Positions 1 through 10,870 of a stretch of DNA of 64,000 bases are shown piece by piece (position 1 is the first letter of the stretch; each line of letters starts with the position of its first letter). Below the pieces are notes generated by a model. It was not told where the DNA came from and made no database searches. It saw only the letters and a list, made by a program, of their open reading frames with translations. Made by a program: the position numbers and the translations under genes. The stretch is from Thalassia testudinum (lineage: Eukaryota > Streptophyta > Magnoliopsida > Alismatales > Hydrocharitaceae): assembly GCA_037157565.1 (NCBI GenBank), contig JAZHRO010000012.1, positions 60,999,501 to 61,063,500 of the forward strand. The letters are read 5' to 3'.

Positions 1-558
1 AGTAATAGGGGTCCAGCCCCTCCACAGTAACCAAACAGGGGTCTTGTCCCTCCACAGTCCGCGCACCCTCGCCTGACTACCCTGGTTTGCCCAGTGGGCC
101 TAACAAGGGTTTGCACAGTCCCCTTGGTGTAGGAGAGCTAGCAGAACCCCGGGACCCGTGGGGTAGATAGTGCTCTCCCTACACTAGTAGCTCTCCTCGG
201 TATTGTGTACACGAGGGCCAAAAGTCGGTACAAAGTGGCCAGTCCTAACCCCGGGTCCCTGGGGCGGTTAGCTCCGCTCTGCACTAAACAGGGGGACAGT
301 CTCTCTCCTTAGTACTCCGTACTCAAGGGCCAGCTCACTTCCCCAATCTATTCCATTCACTTTCCAGGAGTTCTACTCCTAATTCCCCGTAGGGTTCAAG
401 CTCTTTTAACTCAGCCAACTTAGGTTTCACCGTTCCAGATTTATGTCCATACAATTCATGTTCTCATCCGTAATTATCCATTTATAACAGGCAGCTGTTA
501 ACCAATTTACAAGTAGTTATCATTTCCTTTCCACTTTTCCAAGACTGCAATGTATATA

Positions 559-712
559 TTCAACTAGTTTTCCAGTCCTAGGATTCATGCCATACCCTAG
601 GATCTATCATTCAATCTAGTTTTCCAGTCCTAGGATTCATGCAATATCCTAGGATCTACCATTCAATCTAATTCCTCAGTCCTAGGGTTCATGCAATGCC
701 CTAGACTCTATC
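559..712. repeat. About 52-bp tandem repeat, three units, inside the LTR
   Basis: Three units begin at 559, 610 and 662. Each holds TTCAA(t)CTA, then TCCAGTCCTAGGATTCATGC, then CCTAGGATCTA. The array is kept in the other LTR at about 8063-8214, so it predates the insertion of this copy. Confidence 0.8.
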
Positions 713-1002
713 AATTGTTTCATAATTGTACAAATTTTGTTAAATAATTTACAGGGCCACTCTACCTGCGAAATCGGGAGTACTGGGGGCGTGGTCGGCA
801 ATCCCGTGCGCCTCCGCAACCCCCTGAGTCACAACGGCATGGGGTCCTAACACAAGGATCAACACAAGGAGTTTCTCAGAATGGTACACAATTGCTGTAA
901 ATAGGTAGAGGAAATAAATCTGGAACGAACGCAACTTGAAACGTGGAAAACGGACTTCGAATGAACCCTAAACGGGCCAAAAATGACGAGTCTGTCCAAA
1001 AT

Positions 1003-1805
1003 CAGACGTCTGGAACTTCTTCCAGACGTCTTAAAATGTCGATCATGCCATACCTTCTTCTGCGCAGTCCTTCAGACGTCCAGAAGCTCGCTGGATCATC
1101 TGAAGTCAGTTTCCAGACGTCCGATTGTCACCCCGGACGTCTGGAGGACTTCTCCATCGTCTGGTACTGCGGCCAGACGTCTGATTCACGTGGGATGGAG
1201 AGCCCTCGCGCCCTCCCGAGCAGAGCCTGCGCACACACACTCCTTCTCTCAGTACGACGAAATGCAGAAAAATCACGGCGGACGGCTGCAAGGCCGTACA
1301 CGCGAAAAAGGAGAAGGTAAGAAAATATCTTACTTGTTAGACGTCTGGACCGTCCCGCAGACGTCTTCAGCGTCGTCTAGACGTAAGTCCAGACGTCTGA
1401 TTCTGGAAAATTTTCCAGAACCAGAGCCCGATCCGCTCTCCGCCCGCGACGCACGGTCGCGTCACGCCCTGTCCGCTTGCTGCCTGAGCTGCAGTAGCCC
1501 CTCCACGACACCCCACGCCCACCACTCCCCCGCTCGTTCGCGCTCTCGCACTGGCAGGGAGAAGGAGAAGAGAAGGGCGGAGGAGATGAGGGTGAGGGAG
1601 AGGGTTAGAGCTTATATAGGCAGCACGGGGAGAGAGAAAAGAGGGAGATGGCGTGTCTGCAGGTAGAGAGAGGAAAAGAAGACAAAGGCGGCGGGTGCAG
1701 TCTGCGCGCATACACGTGCAGACGCAACCCGGTACGCCGAAAAAATTTATTACCAGACGTCTAGGAAGGGTTCCAGACGTCTGGGCCACCTCCTAGACGT
1801 CTTAA
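1003..1805. repeat. Cluster of AGACGTCT palindromes in the LTR
   Basis: At least a dozen copies of CAGACGTCTG or one-base variants lie between about 1005 and 1800, for example near 1005, 1022, 1074, 1113, 1135, 1172, 1339, 1356, 1390, 1754, 1773 and 1793. The core GACGTC is self-complementary and contains ACGT, the core bound by plant bZIP factors. The cluster recurs in the other LTR (about 8510-8890) and, unexpectedly, in an unrelated solo LTR at 55733-56240. Confidence 0.85.
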
Positions 1806-1832
1806 AAGTCCGTCTGATCCATGTTCGTAACA

Positions 1833-1923
1833 ATATAACAAACTCAAAGGAAGTTTCGTCCCCGAAACTTGCGCTAACTAAGGTGCGGAAAAGAACAACA
1901 TATATATACATAACAAACTCAAA
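1833..1923 (-). other. Short 3' untranslated stretch of the Tekay-type element
   Basis: This lies between the end of the chromodomain-like tail and the 3' LTR. The 14-base string AACAAACTCAAAGR occurs at both ends (about 1836 and 1912). No convincing purine-rich polypurine tract is seen next to the LTR on the minus strand. Confidence 0.45.
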
Positions 1924-3130
1924 GATGACTGAAGCCGGTCCGAAAAGACATACCCGAGAAGAGCTCCCGGTACCGTTCCCGCATTGCCACCTCAGGCTCC
2001 CAGGTAGCCTCCTCGTACCGCTGGCTCCTCCACAAAACCTTCACCAGGGGTACTTACTTTCGTCTCAAACTGCGGACGGCTCTGTCAAGAATCTGTACTA
2101 GCCACTCGGGGTAGGTCAGGTCGTCGCCCACCTTGACGCTCTCGTGACTCAGGACGTGACTGGGATCTGCGATGTACTTCCTGAGGTTGGACACGTGGAA
2201 CACGTCGTGCACACCAGAAAGTTGAGGAGGGAGGGCAAGCCCGTAAGCAACGGGTCCAACCCGCTCTAGGACCTCAAAGGGCCCCACGAACCTCGACGCG
2301 AGCTTCCCTCTCACCCCAAACCGCTGCAGGCCCTTCATGGGAGAAACACGAAGGAAGATGTGGTCCCCAACCTCAACCCAACTCAAGGGTGCCGTACACC
2401 TCCGTCCATACAGAGCCTCGTAGGGAGCCATGCCGATACTCGAGTGATAACTGTTGTTGTATGCAAACTCCGCCAGGGGCAAGTGCTCCTCCCAATAGCC
2501 CCTCCAGTCCAGTACACAGGCACGTAAAAGGTCCTCAAGTGTCTGTATCGTGTGCTCAGACTGTCCGTCCATCTGGGGGTGGTAAGCTGTACTGAATCTC
2601 AATCGCATCCCCACGGCCTGCTGAAACTCAGCCCAAAACTGGGACGTAAAGCGGGTATCCCGGTCGGATACGATCTCCCGTGGAACTCCTTGTAGATGTA
2701 CCACGTCGCGGATATACCTCTCTGCCAACTGTGCGGGTCCCAAAGTGACTCGGATCGACAAGAATCGTGCCGTCTTCGTCAGTCTATCCACAATTACCTA
2801 GACTGTGTCGTGTCCTCGCTGGGTAACAGGTAAGCCCACCACCAAGTCTATGGTGATGCTCTCCCACTTCCATTTTGGCACTGGAAGCGGCTGTAGCGGC
2901 CCTGCAGGCCTCTGATGCTCGGCTTTCACCTGCTGGCACACTAAACACTGTTGCACGAATTCACCCACATCCCGCTTCATCCCCCTCCACCAAAACTCGC
3001 GTCTCAAGTCATGGTACATCTTCGTGTTTCTGGGATGTATGGTGAATCTGGAACCGTGTGCCTCAGTTAGGAGCTCTCTCAACAGCTCCTCGTCTCTGGG
3101 AACACATAGACGTCCCCTTAGGCACAGCAC
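1924..3130 (-). pseudogene. Tekay-type integrase and chromodomain-like tail, broken
   Basis: This part of pol would insert the cDNA into the genome. The zinc-binding region (H...H then CLVCQQVK, about 2930-3060) is followed by the catalytic core: the aspartate near VDRLTK, the second in SDRDTRF, and the glutamate in the HPQMDGQSE block. Next come GPFEVLERVG and HVSNLRKY, then a tail with VKVLW and EEATWE that resembles the CR-type chromodomain of chromoviruses. Stops fall at about 2795-2797 (TAG where the family has Trp, before VIVDRLTK) and about 2054 (before VPLVKVLW). Reading stays in frame across both, so the damage is mainly point mutation. Confidence 0.88.
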
Positions 3131-5274
3131 CTAGTCTGTGAAAGAGAAGTCCCCTGGGTCTCCTGACAGTACTCTGTCGCGCAAGGCCTGCAAGTACGGG
3201 TCTGCCATCTGTCCTGCGATGATGCTATCTATCAGCTCTGGCCTCGTCTGTCGTGTCACAGTCACTGCCCCACAGTGCCCCCGCAACTCTAGGGGTCGCC
3301 AACTGCCCATCTCCACCAAAAGGCTCCAACTCTGCACCTGTAAACTGGCCAAGTGTGCGGGCGCCTTCCGACTCAAGGCGTCAGCCACCACGTTGGCCTT
3401 TCCCGGGTGGTAGGAAATGCTGCAGTCATAGTCCTTCAAGAGCTCCAACCAACGTCTCTATCTCATGTTGAGCTCCTTCTGATCAAAAAGGTATCTAAGG
3501 CTCTTGTGATCTGTGAAAATCTCGAAGGTCTCACCGTATAAGTAGTGCCTCCAGGTCTTCAGCGCGAAGACAACAGCTGCCAGCTCCAGGTCGTGGGTAG
3601 GGTAGGTATGCTCATGGGGCTTCAGTTGTCGCGAAGCGTAAGCGATAACGTGACCCCTCTGCATGAGCACGCCCCCTAACCCCTGCAAGGAGGCATCCGT
3701 GTACACAATGAACCCGCCACTACTATTAGGGATGGTGAGCACGGGAGCCAAAGTCAACCTCTCCTTCAGCTCCTGAAAACACGCCTCACAGGCGTCTGTC
3801 CAAGTGAAGGGCACGTCCTTCCGGGTCAACTGTGTCATAGGACACGCAATATGTGAAAAACCCCTGATGAACCGTCTGTAGTAGCCTGCCAGTCCCAGGA
3901 AACTGCGAATCTCAGTAACTGTACGCGGTCTCTCCCACCTGAGCACTGCCTCGACCTTGGCTGGATCCACCGCCAAGCCGTCCCCAGAGATCACATGACC
4001 TAAGAAGGTCACCTCCCTCAACCAGAACTCGCACTTGCTGTATTTGGCGTACAGCCTACGTCGTCTCAGTGTGTCTAGAACCATCCGCAAGTGCTGTCCA
4101 TGCTGCGTCTGATCTCGAGAATAGATGAGTACATCATCAATGAATACCACCACGAACTGGTTCAAGTACGGTCTAAACACCCGGTTCATCAGGTCCATGA
4201 AAGCAGCGGGGGCATTGGTCAGCCCAAACGGCATGACCAAAAACTCGTAGTGTCTGTACCGGGTGCGGAAAGCTGTCTTGGAGACGTCTGCCTCCCTGAT
4301 TCTCAACTGGTGGTATCCAGACCTGAAGTCGATCTTCGAGAACACCGTGGCACCTCGCAACTGGTCAAACAAGTCGTTGATCCTCGACAGCGGAAATCTG
4401 TTCTTGATGGTGACCCTATTCAGCAGTTGGTAATCCACACAAAGGCGTAGGGTACCATCCTTCTTCTTCACAAACAGTACCGGGGCTCCCCAGGGAGACG
4501 CACTAGGCCTCACAAAGCCCTTCTCCAAAAGATCCTACAACTGAGACTTGAGCTCTCGCAGCTCAAGCGGTGCCATCCTGTATGGTGCGGTGGAGATAGG
4601 GCTGGTCCCTGGTACTAGTGAGATCTCAAACTCGATCTCACGCTCGGGCGGTAGTCCTGGCAACTCATTTGGGAATACGTCGGGGTACTCTTTGACCATC
4701 GAGATACTCTGGAAGTCTACCACAGGGCTAGGCTCTGCCACCACACAAGCTAGGAAGCCCTTACACACCTGGCTCAAAAGTCTCGCCGCCCGAAGTGCAG
4801 AAATGTACCTGAAGCCTCCGTCCACTGGCTGACCGTGGAACTTGAAAGAAGGCAACTCTGGTATGGAGAAGACGATCTTCCTCTCAAAACAGTCCACCAA
4901 AGCGTGGTAAGCGGACAACTAGTCCATCCCCAGAATAACGCCAAAGTCCTCCATCTGTATCATAATCAGGTCAGCGGGAATGCTCTGACCCCCAATACTG
5001 ACCTCGCAACCCGTGTATACCTCCTCAGCTACAAACAGCTGACCACTTGGACCTCTGATCACAAACTGATCCTCTAACAGCATGTAATCCTGGTCCAAAC
5101 TAACTGCGAAACTGGCTGCGACAAATGAGTGCGTGCACTGGAATCGAAAAGCGTGTAAACGAGTCTACCGGAAACTGAAACCATACTTGCCACCATCGAT
5201 CCCGAAGCTCTGGCATCCCTGTGTGTCAGGGCGTTGATACGCCCCTCAGCCCTAGGCGCGGATGAAGTAGCCAC
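3131..5274 (-). pseudogene. Tekay-type protease, reverse transcriptase and RNase H, broken
   Basis: The protease centre is at about 5140-5160, where the expected DSGA reads DSSA and a one-base deletion follows, shifting the frame. GMD-stop-LSAYHA at about 4917 has TAG where the family has Trp. RT follows with [24 protein letters not shown] (first catalytic Asp), [10 protein letters not shown] and FIDDVLIYS (catalytic pair, kept). RNase H begins near [11 protein letters not shown] and runs to [10 protein letters not shown] and NVVADALSRK. Stops at about 4537 and 3462 are TAG where CAG is expected, and a further TAG lies at about 3131. RT itself has a long clean stretch (3458-4528), so decay is moderate. 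Confidence 0.92.
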
Positions 5275-5319
5275 ACTCTGCGCCGGACGGGTAGCTGCTG
5301 GTCGGTACCCTCCTCGTGA

Positions 5320-6538
5320 CTACTGTCCTCCTCGCGCTTGGAAACCGCAGCCTCCTGCGCGTCCTCCAGTGCTCGACGCGGGAAGTATTTGCTGACCTCC
5401 TGCCCTAAACGGGCAGTCCCTCTTAATGTGGCCCGGCTGGCCACACTGGTAGCAAAGGGGAACCCGACTCCCACCCTCAGTGGGTCCCTGCTGTCGGCTG
5501 GGCAGGGGTCCGGTGCTGGCGACTGGCCCCTGCCGAGGGCCTCCAAAGGCCACTGATGGCTTTGCAAAACGTGACGGCTCTCCTACGGACGCCACGTGTC
5601 TCCTCTCTCGTCGGCCCTGTGAAAAGTCTGGCTGGAAGGGCCTCTTCCGCCCGCCATCAGTGTCCCACGCGGACGGGTTAGTTTCCTCGTAGGTCATAGC
5701 TGCCTCCACCACCCTCGAAAATGTAGGCAGCTTCAGGGGTTTGACATACCCCCGAATCGCAGGTCGGAGCCCCTCAGTGAACCTCCAAAGGCGCTCCTCC
5801 TCAGTGGCTACCGCTGTCGCTACGAAGCGGGACAGCTCTAGAAAACACGTGCGGTACGTGCTCACGGTCATCGTCCCCTGGCGGAGAGTGTGGAACTCCC
5901 ACCTCCTCTGGTCCTACCACGTCTGGGGAAAGTACTGCTCGCAGAAAAGGGTGACAAACCGGTCCCAGGTTGGCTCGTCCCTCTCCTATCCCCTGACCGC
6001 CCTCCACCACCTGTGTGCCGCACTCTCCAGCTGGTACGTGGCAAAGGCCACGCGGCACTCCACCGACGGGCAAAGGGTGTCAAAAACCTTCTCGAGCTGC
6101 TCGAGTCAGTCCTCTGCCTCGGTTGGGTCCTCATCCCCCTTGAAGGAGGGGGGCTTCAACTTCCGGAACTGCCCGAAAAGCTCGAAGTGGCGCTGCAGTG
6201 GAGATGCTGGTGCACCTCCAGGTAAAGGTGCCTCGTACATAGAAGTGTCGGAGGAAGGTGGGGGCGGTGGCTGCCCATCCCCTCCTCCGCGTCCAGTGCC
6301 GCGTCCGTCGCGTGGTCCCACAGAGGACTCCCCCTCCGCAACCCCAGGGAGAGGCGCTCGGGGTGGTGGGTGGAGCTCCTCTCGAACAATATCCCATATC
6401 AGCTGGGCGAGGTCCTGGGCCTGAATGCCCGGGAGCAGTGGCTGGTCCACTGAGGTGTCGACAGCAGCACGCCCACCTCGCCGACCTCGTCCTCGGCTGC
6501 GCCCCGCGGCCCGCCTCGCTAGTCCCGCGACGAGGCAT
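5320..6538 (-). pseudogene. Tekay-type gag, frameshifted, with CCHC zinc knuckle
   Basis: Gag forms the capsid-like particle and binds the RNA. The likely start is the ATG at 6538 (MPRRGTSE...). The product is then spread over frames: a Pro/Gly-rich N-terminus, the capsid core (FKGDEDPTEAED, then ATYQLE...WWRAV), ELSRFVATAV...RFTEGLRP, and a CYQCGQPGHIKRDC knuckle at about 5400-5440. A TGA at about 6105 replaces the Trp normally found before LEQLEKVF. The start is chosen because it lies just inside the primer site and matches the MPxRR start common in this lineage. Confidence 0.85.
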
Positions 6539-6705
6539 CTCCTGCAAGGAGATGCGAAACAGAACAGAAACACGTCAATATGGAACGATATCTAACGAAA
6601 AAGTCTAAGAGGTCATGCCAAAAGAAATGTTGTGGTGGCTACTCTAGTCACAGACATGTGAATTGGTTATTTTCCAGTCGGTTGGTTCACTTCTCGGGAC
6701 GACCT

Positions 6706-6718
6706 TACTCTGATACCA
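6706..6718 (-). promoter_or_regulatory. Primer binding site (tRNA-iMet type)
   Basis: On the minus strand TGGTATCAGAG begins three bases inside the 5' LTR. This is the usual plant primer site complementary to the 3' end of initiator methionine tRNA. It fixes both the element's orientation and the LTR edge at 6722. Confidence 0.9.
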
Positions 6719-6721
6719 TCT

Positions 6722-9211
6722 TGTAACGACCCGATTCCCGAATCCCTACGAGACACGAGAATCGGACCGACTTGACTAATCCTAAGACCTAGTCGTCCAA
6801 CGAGGAAGTAACCAAAAGAGCAGTAAAATAAATCACATTCAGCATGAATATAACTAGCAGTAACAAAATACAGCAGTAAAAAAAGGAAATACTACAGTAT
6901 ACACCACCACAACAGAAGGGAAATAAACATGTACATAAACATGAAGCTTACAATAAAGAGAGTACAGGGGGAAAACAAAACTACTCACAACAACAGCAAA
7001 AAGTATAGAAGGTATTACAGGTAACCCTACTGGGCTCTACTAGGCCTAGTGCCCTCCGCAGCCGCTGACTCTGGCTACTCAACACCTGGTCCTGAAAAGG
7101 TAACAAGGGTGACACGTCAGCGAAACGTCGGGTAGAGTGGCAACTAAAAGCTAGAAGAAGCAGTAGAGTGGACAGTAGCTGTTATATTTTTACTTTCTTT
7201 ATGTACGCCTTTCTATTATTTCACTATTGATTTATTTCTCAGATCCTTCTCTTGATCTCGAATGTTCCTCGTGGGAACGATCTTGATTGCAGTCTTTTCC
7301 AAAAGTAGAAGTGACATGTGGTGCTCTCCTGGCCGGGAGAGTCCCCCGTGGTGGTCCTACCCTCAGTCAACCACCCCAAGGTCGCTGTCAGACGTAACGG
7401 TGACTACGGCACGCGAGATAAACACACGGGTAGCTACCCCGCACTGGCACGTGGTCAGTCGTTTCCGTTAACGGGTGCGCCCAAAGCACAGCACGGAACC
7501 AGTATAGGGCAGAGCCCTCTCAGTAATAGGGGTCCAGCCCTCCACAGTAACCAAACAGGGGTCTTGTTCCTCCACAATCCGCGCACCCTCACCTGACTAC
7601 TCTGGTTTGCCCAGTGGGCCTAACAAGTTGGTGTAGGAGAGCTAGCAGAACCCTGGGGCCCGTGGGGTAGCTAGTGCTCTCCCTACACTTGTAGCTCTCC
7701 TCGGTACTGTGTACACGAGGGCCAAAAGTCGGTACAAAGTGGCCAGTCCTAACCCCGGGTCCCTGGGGTAGCTAGCTCCTCTCTGCACTAAACAAGGGGA
7801 CAGTCGCTCTCCTTGGTACTCCGTACTCAAGGGCCAGCTCACTTCCCCAATCTATTCCATTCACTTTTCAGGAGTTCTACTCCTAATTCCCCGTAGGGTT
7901 CAAGCTCTTTTAACTCAGCCAACTTAGGTTTCACCGTGCCAAGTTTATGTCCATACAATTCATGTTCTCATCCGTAATTATCCATTTATAACAGGCAGCT
8001 GTTAACTAATTTACAGGTAGTTATCATTTCCTTTCCACTTTTTCAAAACTGCAATGTATATATTCAACTAGTTTTCCAGTCTTAGGATTCATGCCATACC
8101 CTAGGATCTATCATTCAATCTAGTTTTCCAGTCCTAGGATTCATGCAATACCCTAGGATCTACCATTCAATCTAATTCCTCAGTCCTAGGGTTCATGAAT
8201 GCCCTAGACTCTATCAATTGTTTCATAATTGTACAAATTTTTTAAAATAATTTACAGGGCCACTCTACCTGCAAAATCGGGAGTACTGGGGACATGGTCG
8301 GCAATCCCGTGTGCCTCCGCAACCCCCTGAGTCGCAACGGAACGGGGTCCTAACACAAGGATCAACACAAGGAGTTTCTCATAATGGTACACAATTGCTG
8401 TAAATAGGTAGAGCAAATAAATCTGGAACGAACGCAACTTGAAACGCGGAAAACAGACTCCGAACGAACCCTAAACAGGCCAAAAACGACGAGTTTGTCC
8501 AAAATCAAACGTCTGGAACTTCTTCCAGACGTCTTAAAACATTGATCATGCCATACCTTCTTCTACGCAGTCCTTCAGACATCCAGAAGCTCGCTGGATC
8601 GTTTGAAGTCAGTTTTCAGACGTCCGATTGTCACCTCGGACGTCTGGAGGACCTCTCCGTCGTCTGGTACTGCGGCCAGACGTCTGATTCACGTGGGATG
8701 GTGAGCCCTCGCGCCCTCCCGAGAAGAACCTGCACACACACTCTTGCTCTCAGTACGACGAAATGCAGAAAAATCGCGGCGGACGGCTGCAAGGCCGTAC
8801 ACGCGAGAAAGGAGAAGGTAAGAAAATATCTTACTTGTCAGACGTCTGGACCGTCCCGCAGACGTCTTCAGCGTCGTCTGGACGTAAGTCCAAATGTCTG
8901 ATTTTGGAAAATTTTCCAGAACCAGAGCCTTATCCGCTCTCCGGCCGCGTCGTGCCCTGTCCGCCTGCTGCCCGAGCTGCAGCAACCCCTCCGCGACACC
9001 CCACGCCAGCCACTCCCTTGCTCGTTCGCGCTCTCGCACTGGTAGGGAGAAGGAGAAGAGAAGGGTGGAGGAGATGAGGGTGAGGGAGAGGGCGAGAGCT
9101 TATATAGGCAGCACGGGGAGAGAGAAAAGAGGGAGATGACGTGTCTGTAGGTAGAGACAGGAAAAGAAGACGAAGGGTCTTAAAAGTCCGTCTGATGCCA
9201 CGTTCGTAACA
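6722..9211 (-). repeat. 5' LTR of the Tekay-type element
   Basis: On the plus strand the LTR begins TGTAACGACC at 6722 and ends GTTCGTAACA at 9211, so the ends are TGT...ACA with imperfect terminal inverted repeats. It is homologous to 1-1832 from 7522 onward and shares the tandem repeat (8063-8214) and the AGACGTCT cluster (about 8510-8890). It lacks the 110 bp found at 1689-1798 and has a smaller deletion near 7625. The first 800 bp (6722-7521) have no partner in the window because the other LTR is cut off. Confidence 0.9.
9100..9106 (-). promoter_or_regulatory. Probable TATA box of the Tekay 5' LTR
   Basis: The minus strand reads TATATAA, preceded by a GC-rich tract. The same box is in the other LTR at 1612-1618. 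Its position near the U3-outer end and its orientation fit a promoter driving element transcription toward lower coordinates. This is inferred from sequence only. Confidence 0.5.
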
Positions 9212-9216
9212 ATGCC

Positions 9217-10870
9217 TTTTTTTTTGAGTAAATGGTAATGTATTAACTCATAAAGTGTCCAACCGGCAAGCATACAAAAAGTGCTGGTGGGGTCCAAATT
9301 ACAATATCCAAGGGAGTGGGGGACAAGGAACAACAAAATAAAATGCAACTGACCTACATACAATCATTAATGATGAGTGAAGCCAGAGTGTTGGTCGAAA
9401 TGGAAGCTCCACCATGTCTTGTTGCGTTTCTCTCTTTCCAGACTCTCCAAGTAGTAGCATTGATTGCCAACCACATGTCAGTGCTTCTCAGGGAGGGAAG
9501 TGATGCATAAGGGTTGATGTCAGGTGAACCATCAAGTCCAAGAGAAGAGTGAACCTGAGTCCAAACAACATAGGAGAAGCTACATGAGAAGAAGAGGTGC
9601 TCATGAGTCTCCTCACAGGTGACACAGAGCTTGCAAGAAGTATCAATAGGCAGTCCCCATTTTGCAAGTTTGTCAAGGGTAAGTAGCTTACTCTTGGTGG
9701 CAAGCCAAGTACAACAGCTCCACTTGGGAGCAAATTTCTTATTCCAGATTGAACTCTTGACATCAAGGGTCGTGCCCTTTTCCCTAATAGCTTCGCTACC
9801 CTACTTTGTAGAGAGAGATCCATCAGGGAGAGTTGGCCACTTCCATCCATTAGAGCCTTGGAAGTGTGTGAGCAATATGCCTCTGTATGACAAGAAGCAT
9901 CTCCACCAAGGAGAGTCCATAGCTAAAGGCATGGCAGAGGCCTAGTTCGCATACCTTAGATTCATCCAATTGCTCCAAATAGAATCATTGGCATAAACCA
10001 AGCAGTAGGCATGCTAGTTGAAGCTCTTCAAGTCGGAAAAGATTCAGACCCCCCTCCTGAAGAGGCTTGCAAATGTCTTCCCAAGCAACTGGATGGGATT
10101 TGCCAGAACCTTGGAAGTCCCTCAAACCCACATTTGACCCATCTCACCCTTCCCATCTTGGAGAGTGATTTCCTCTTCCATCTTGCCAGGAGGTCCTTCA
10201 CTTTATCTTCCAAAGCAGCTGAAGGGTTGGCAACCATTCCAGAAGTCAATGAAATCCCTAAATAGTGGCTGGGGAATCTATCTTCAAGCATGCCCAAGAG
10301 TAGGCAGATTTCCATTTTATGGCAGCAATGCTTGGAGATGTAAACACGACTTTTAGCACCATTAAGCTTGAGCCCAGAAATGTGTAAGAGAGTATCCAAG
10401 GCATTCTTTATGGCTCGTGTTGAGCGAAGGTTAGCTTTGTGGCAAATAAGAATGTTATCAACAAATAAGAGGTGAGTGGGGAAGATAGTACCCTTGATCC
10501 TGGAAGGCAAAATCCATCCTTTCTGGGTCTAATGTTGTAAGATCGTGGATAGAACATTGATAACTAGTGTGAATAGGAGCGAGGAGAGTAGGTCTCCTTG
10601 CCGCAACCCTCGACTAGTATGGATGAAACTCATTGGATCTCTGTTCACTAGCGAAGAGCAGGTGAGCGTGGAGATGCACATACAGATCGATCCAAATATC
10701 GCTGAAACCCAGGAGTTGGAGTGTTCTGAAAAGGAAATCCCTCCTAATGGTCTCGAAAGCTTTGGAAATGTCGACTTTGACACACATTCTAGGTGCCAAC
10801 CCCACCGTGTGGAATCCCTTGAAGAATTCTTGGGCGAGAAAAGACTAGTTAGATGTGCATCTCCCTTTGA
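9217..10870 (-). mobile_element. 5'-truncated LINE (non-LTR retrotransposon)
   Basis: A run of nine T (9217-9225) on the plus strand is the poly(A) tail of a minus-strand LINE. Reading the minus strand from 10870 gives the C-terminal half of ORF2: RT, then the zf-RVT region. The 5' half is missing, as is usual for LINE insertions. The tail starts only five bases (ATGCC) from the end of the Tekay LTR, so the Tekay element may have inserted beside the LINE tail. Confidence 0.85.
9364..10868 (-). pseudogene. LINE ORF2 remnant: reverse transcriptase and zf-RVT domain
   Basis: Visible RT blocks in order are EFFKGFH...LAPRMCVKVDISKAFET (first catalytic Asp, about 10740-10850), SRGLRQGDLLSSLLF (about 10590-10630), FVDNILICH where the family has FADD (about 10450, so the second Asp is Asn), and KLNGAKS. 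Downstream, at about 9560-9720, a cysteine/histidine region CKLC...CEETHEHLFFSC followed by W matches the zf-RVT domain near the end of plant LINE ORF2. Frameshifts separate the blocks. The copy is dead. Confidence 0.85.

Larger units (their letters stand above)
1..1832 (-). repeat. 3' LTR of the Tekay-type element (partial)
   Basis: This stretch matches 7522-9211 almost throughout and ends with GTTCGTAACA at 1832, after which the two copies diverge. It holds a tandem repeat of about 52 bp (559-712), a cluster of AGACGTCT palindromes (about 1003-1805) and, on the minus strand, a TATATAA box near 1612-1618. Relative to the other LTR it keeps an extra 110 bp (1689-1798). Short open frames inside it (for example 749-934 minus, 943-1320 plus) follow the repeat content and are not genes. 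Confidence 0.9.
1..9211 (-). mobile_element. Ty3/gypsy chromovirus, Tekay/Del type, degenerate, cut by the window edge
   Basis: Read on the minus strand the order is 5' LTR (6722-9211), primer site, gag with a CCHC knuckle, protease, RT, RNase H, integrase, chromodomain-like tail and 3' LTR (1-1832). That order and the C-terminal tail (PLVKVLW...EEATWE) are those of plant chromoviruses, and an LTR near 2.5 kb fits Tekay/Del. The two LTRs align base by base: window base 1 matches about 7522, so roughly 800 bp of the left LTR lie outside the window. Every coding domain carries stops or frameshifts, so the copy is not autonomous. The target duplication cannot be tested because the left end is missing. 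Lineage assignment is from motif recognition, not a tree. Confidence 0.9.

Noticed and set aside
559..712. CRISPR-like array from evenly spaced repeats
   Set aside because: There are only three direct tandem units with no distinct spacers, in a plant LTR. It is a simple tandem repeat.
749..934. Minus-strand open frame repeated at 8252-8437
   Set aside because: It lies inside both LTR copies with no recognisable protein features. It is repeated only because the LTR is.
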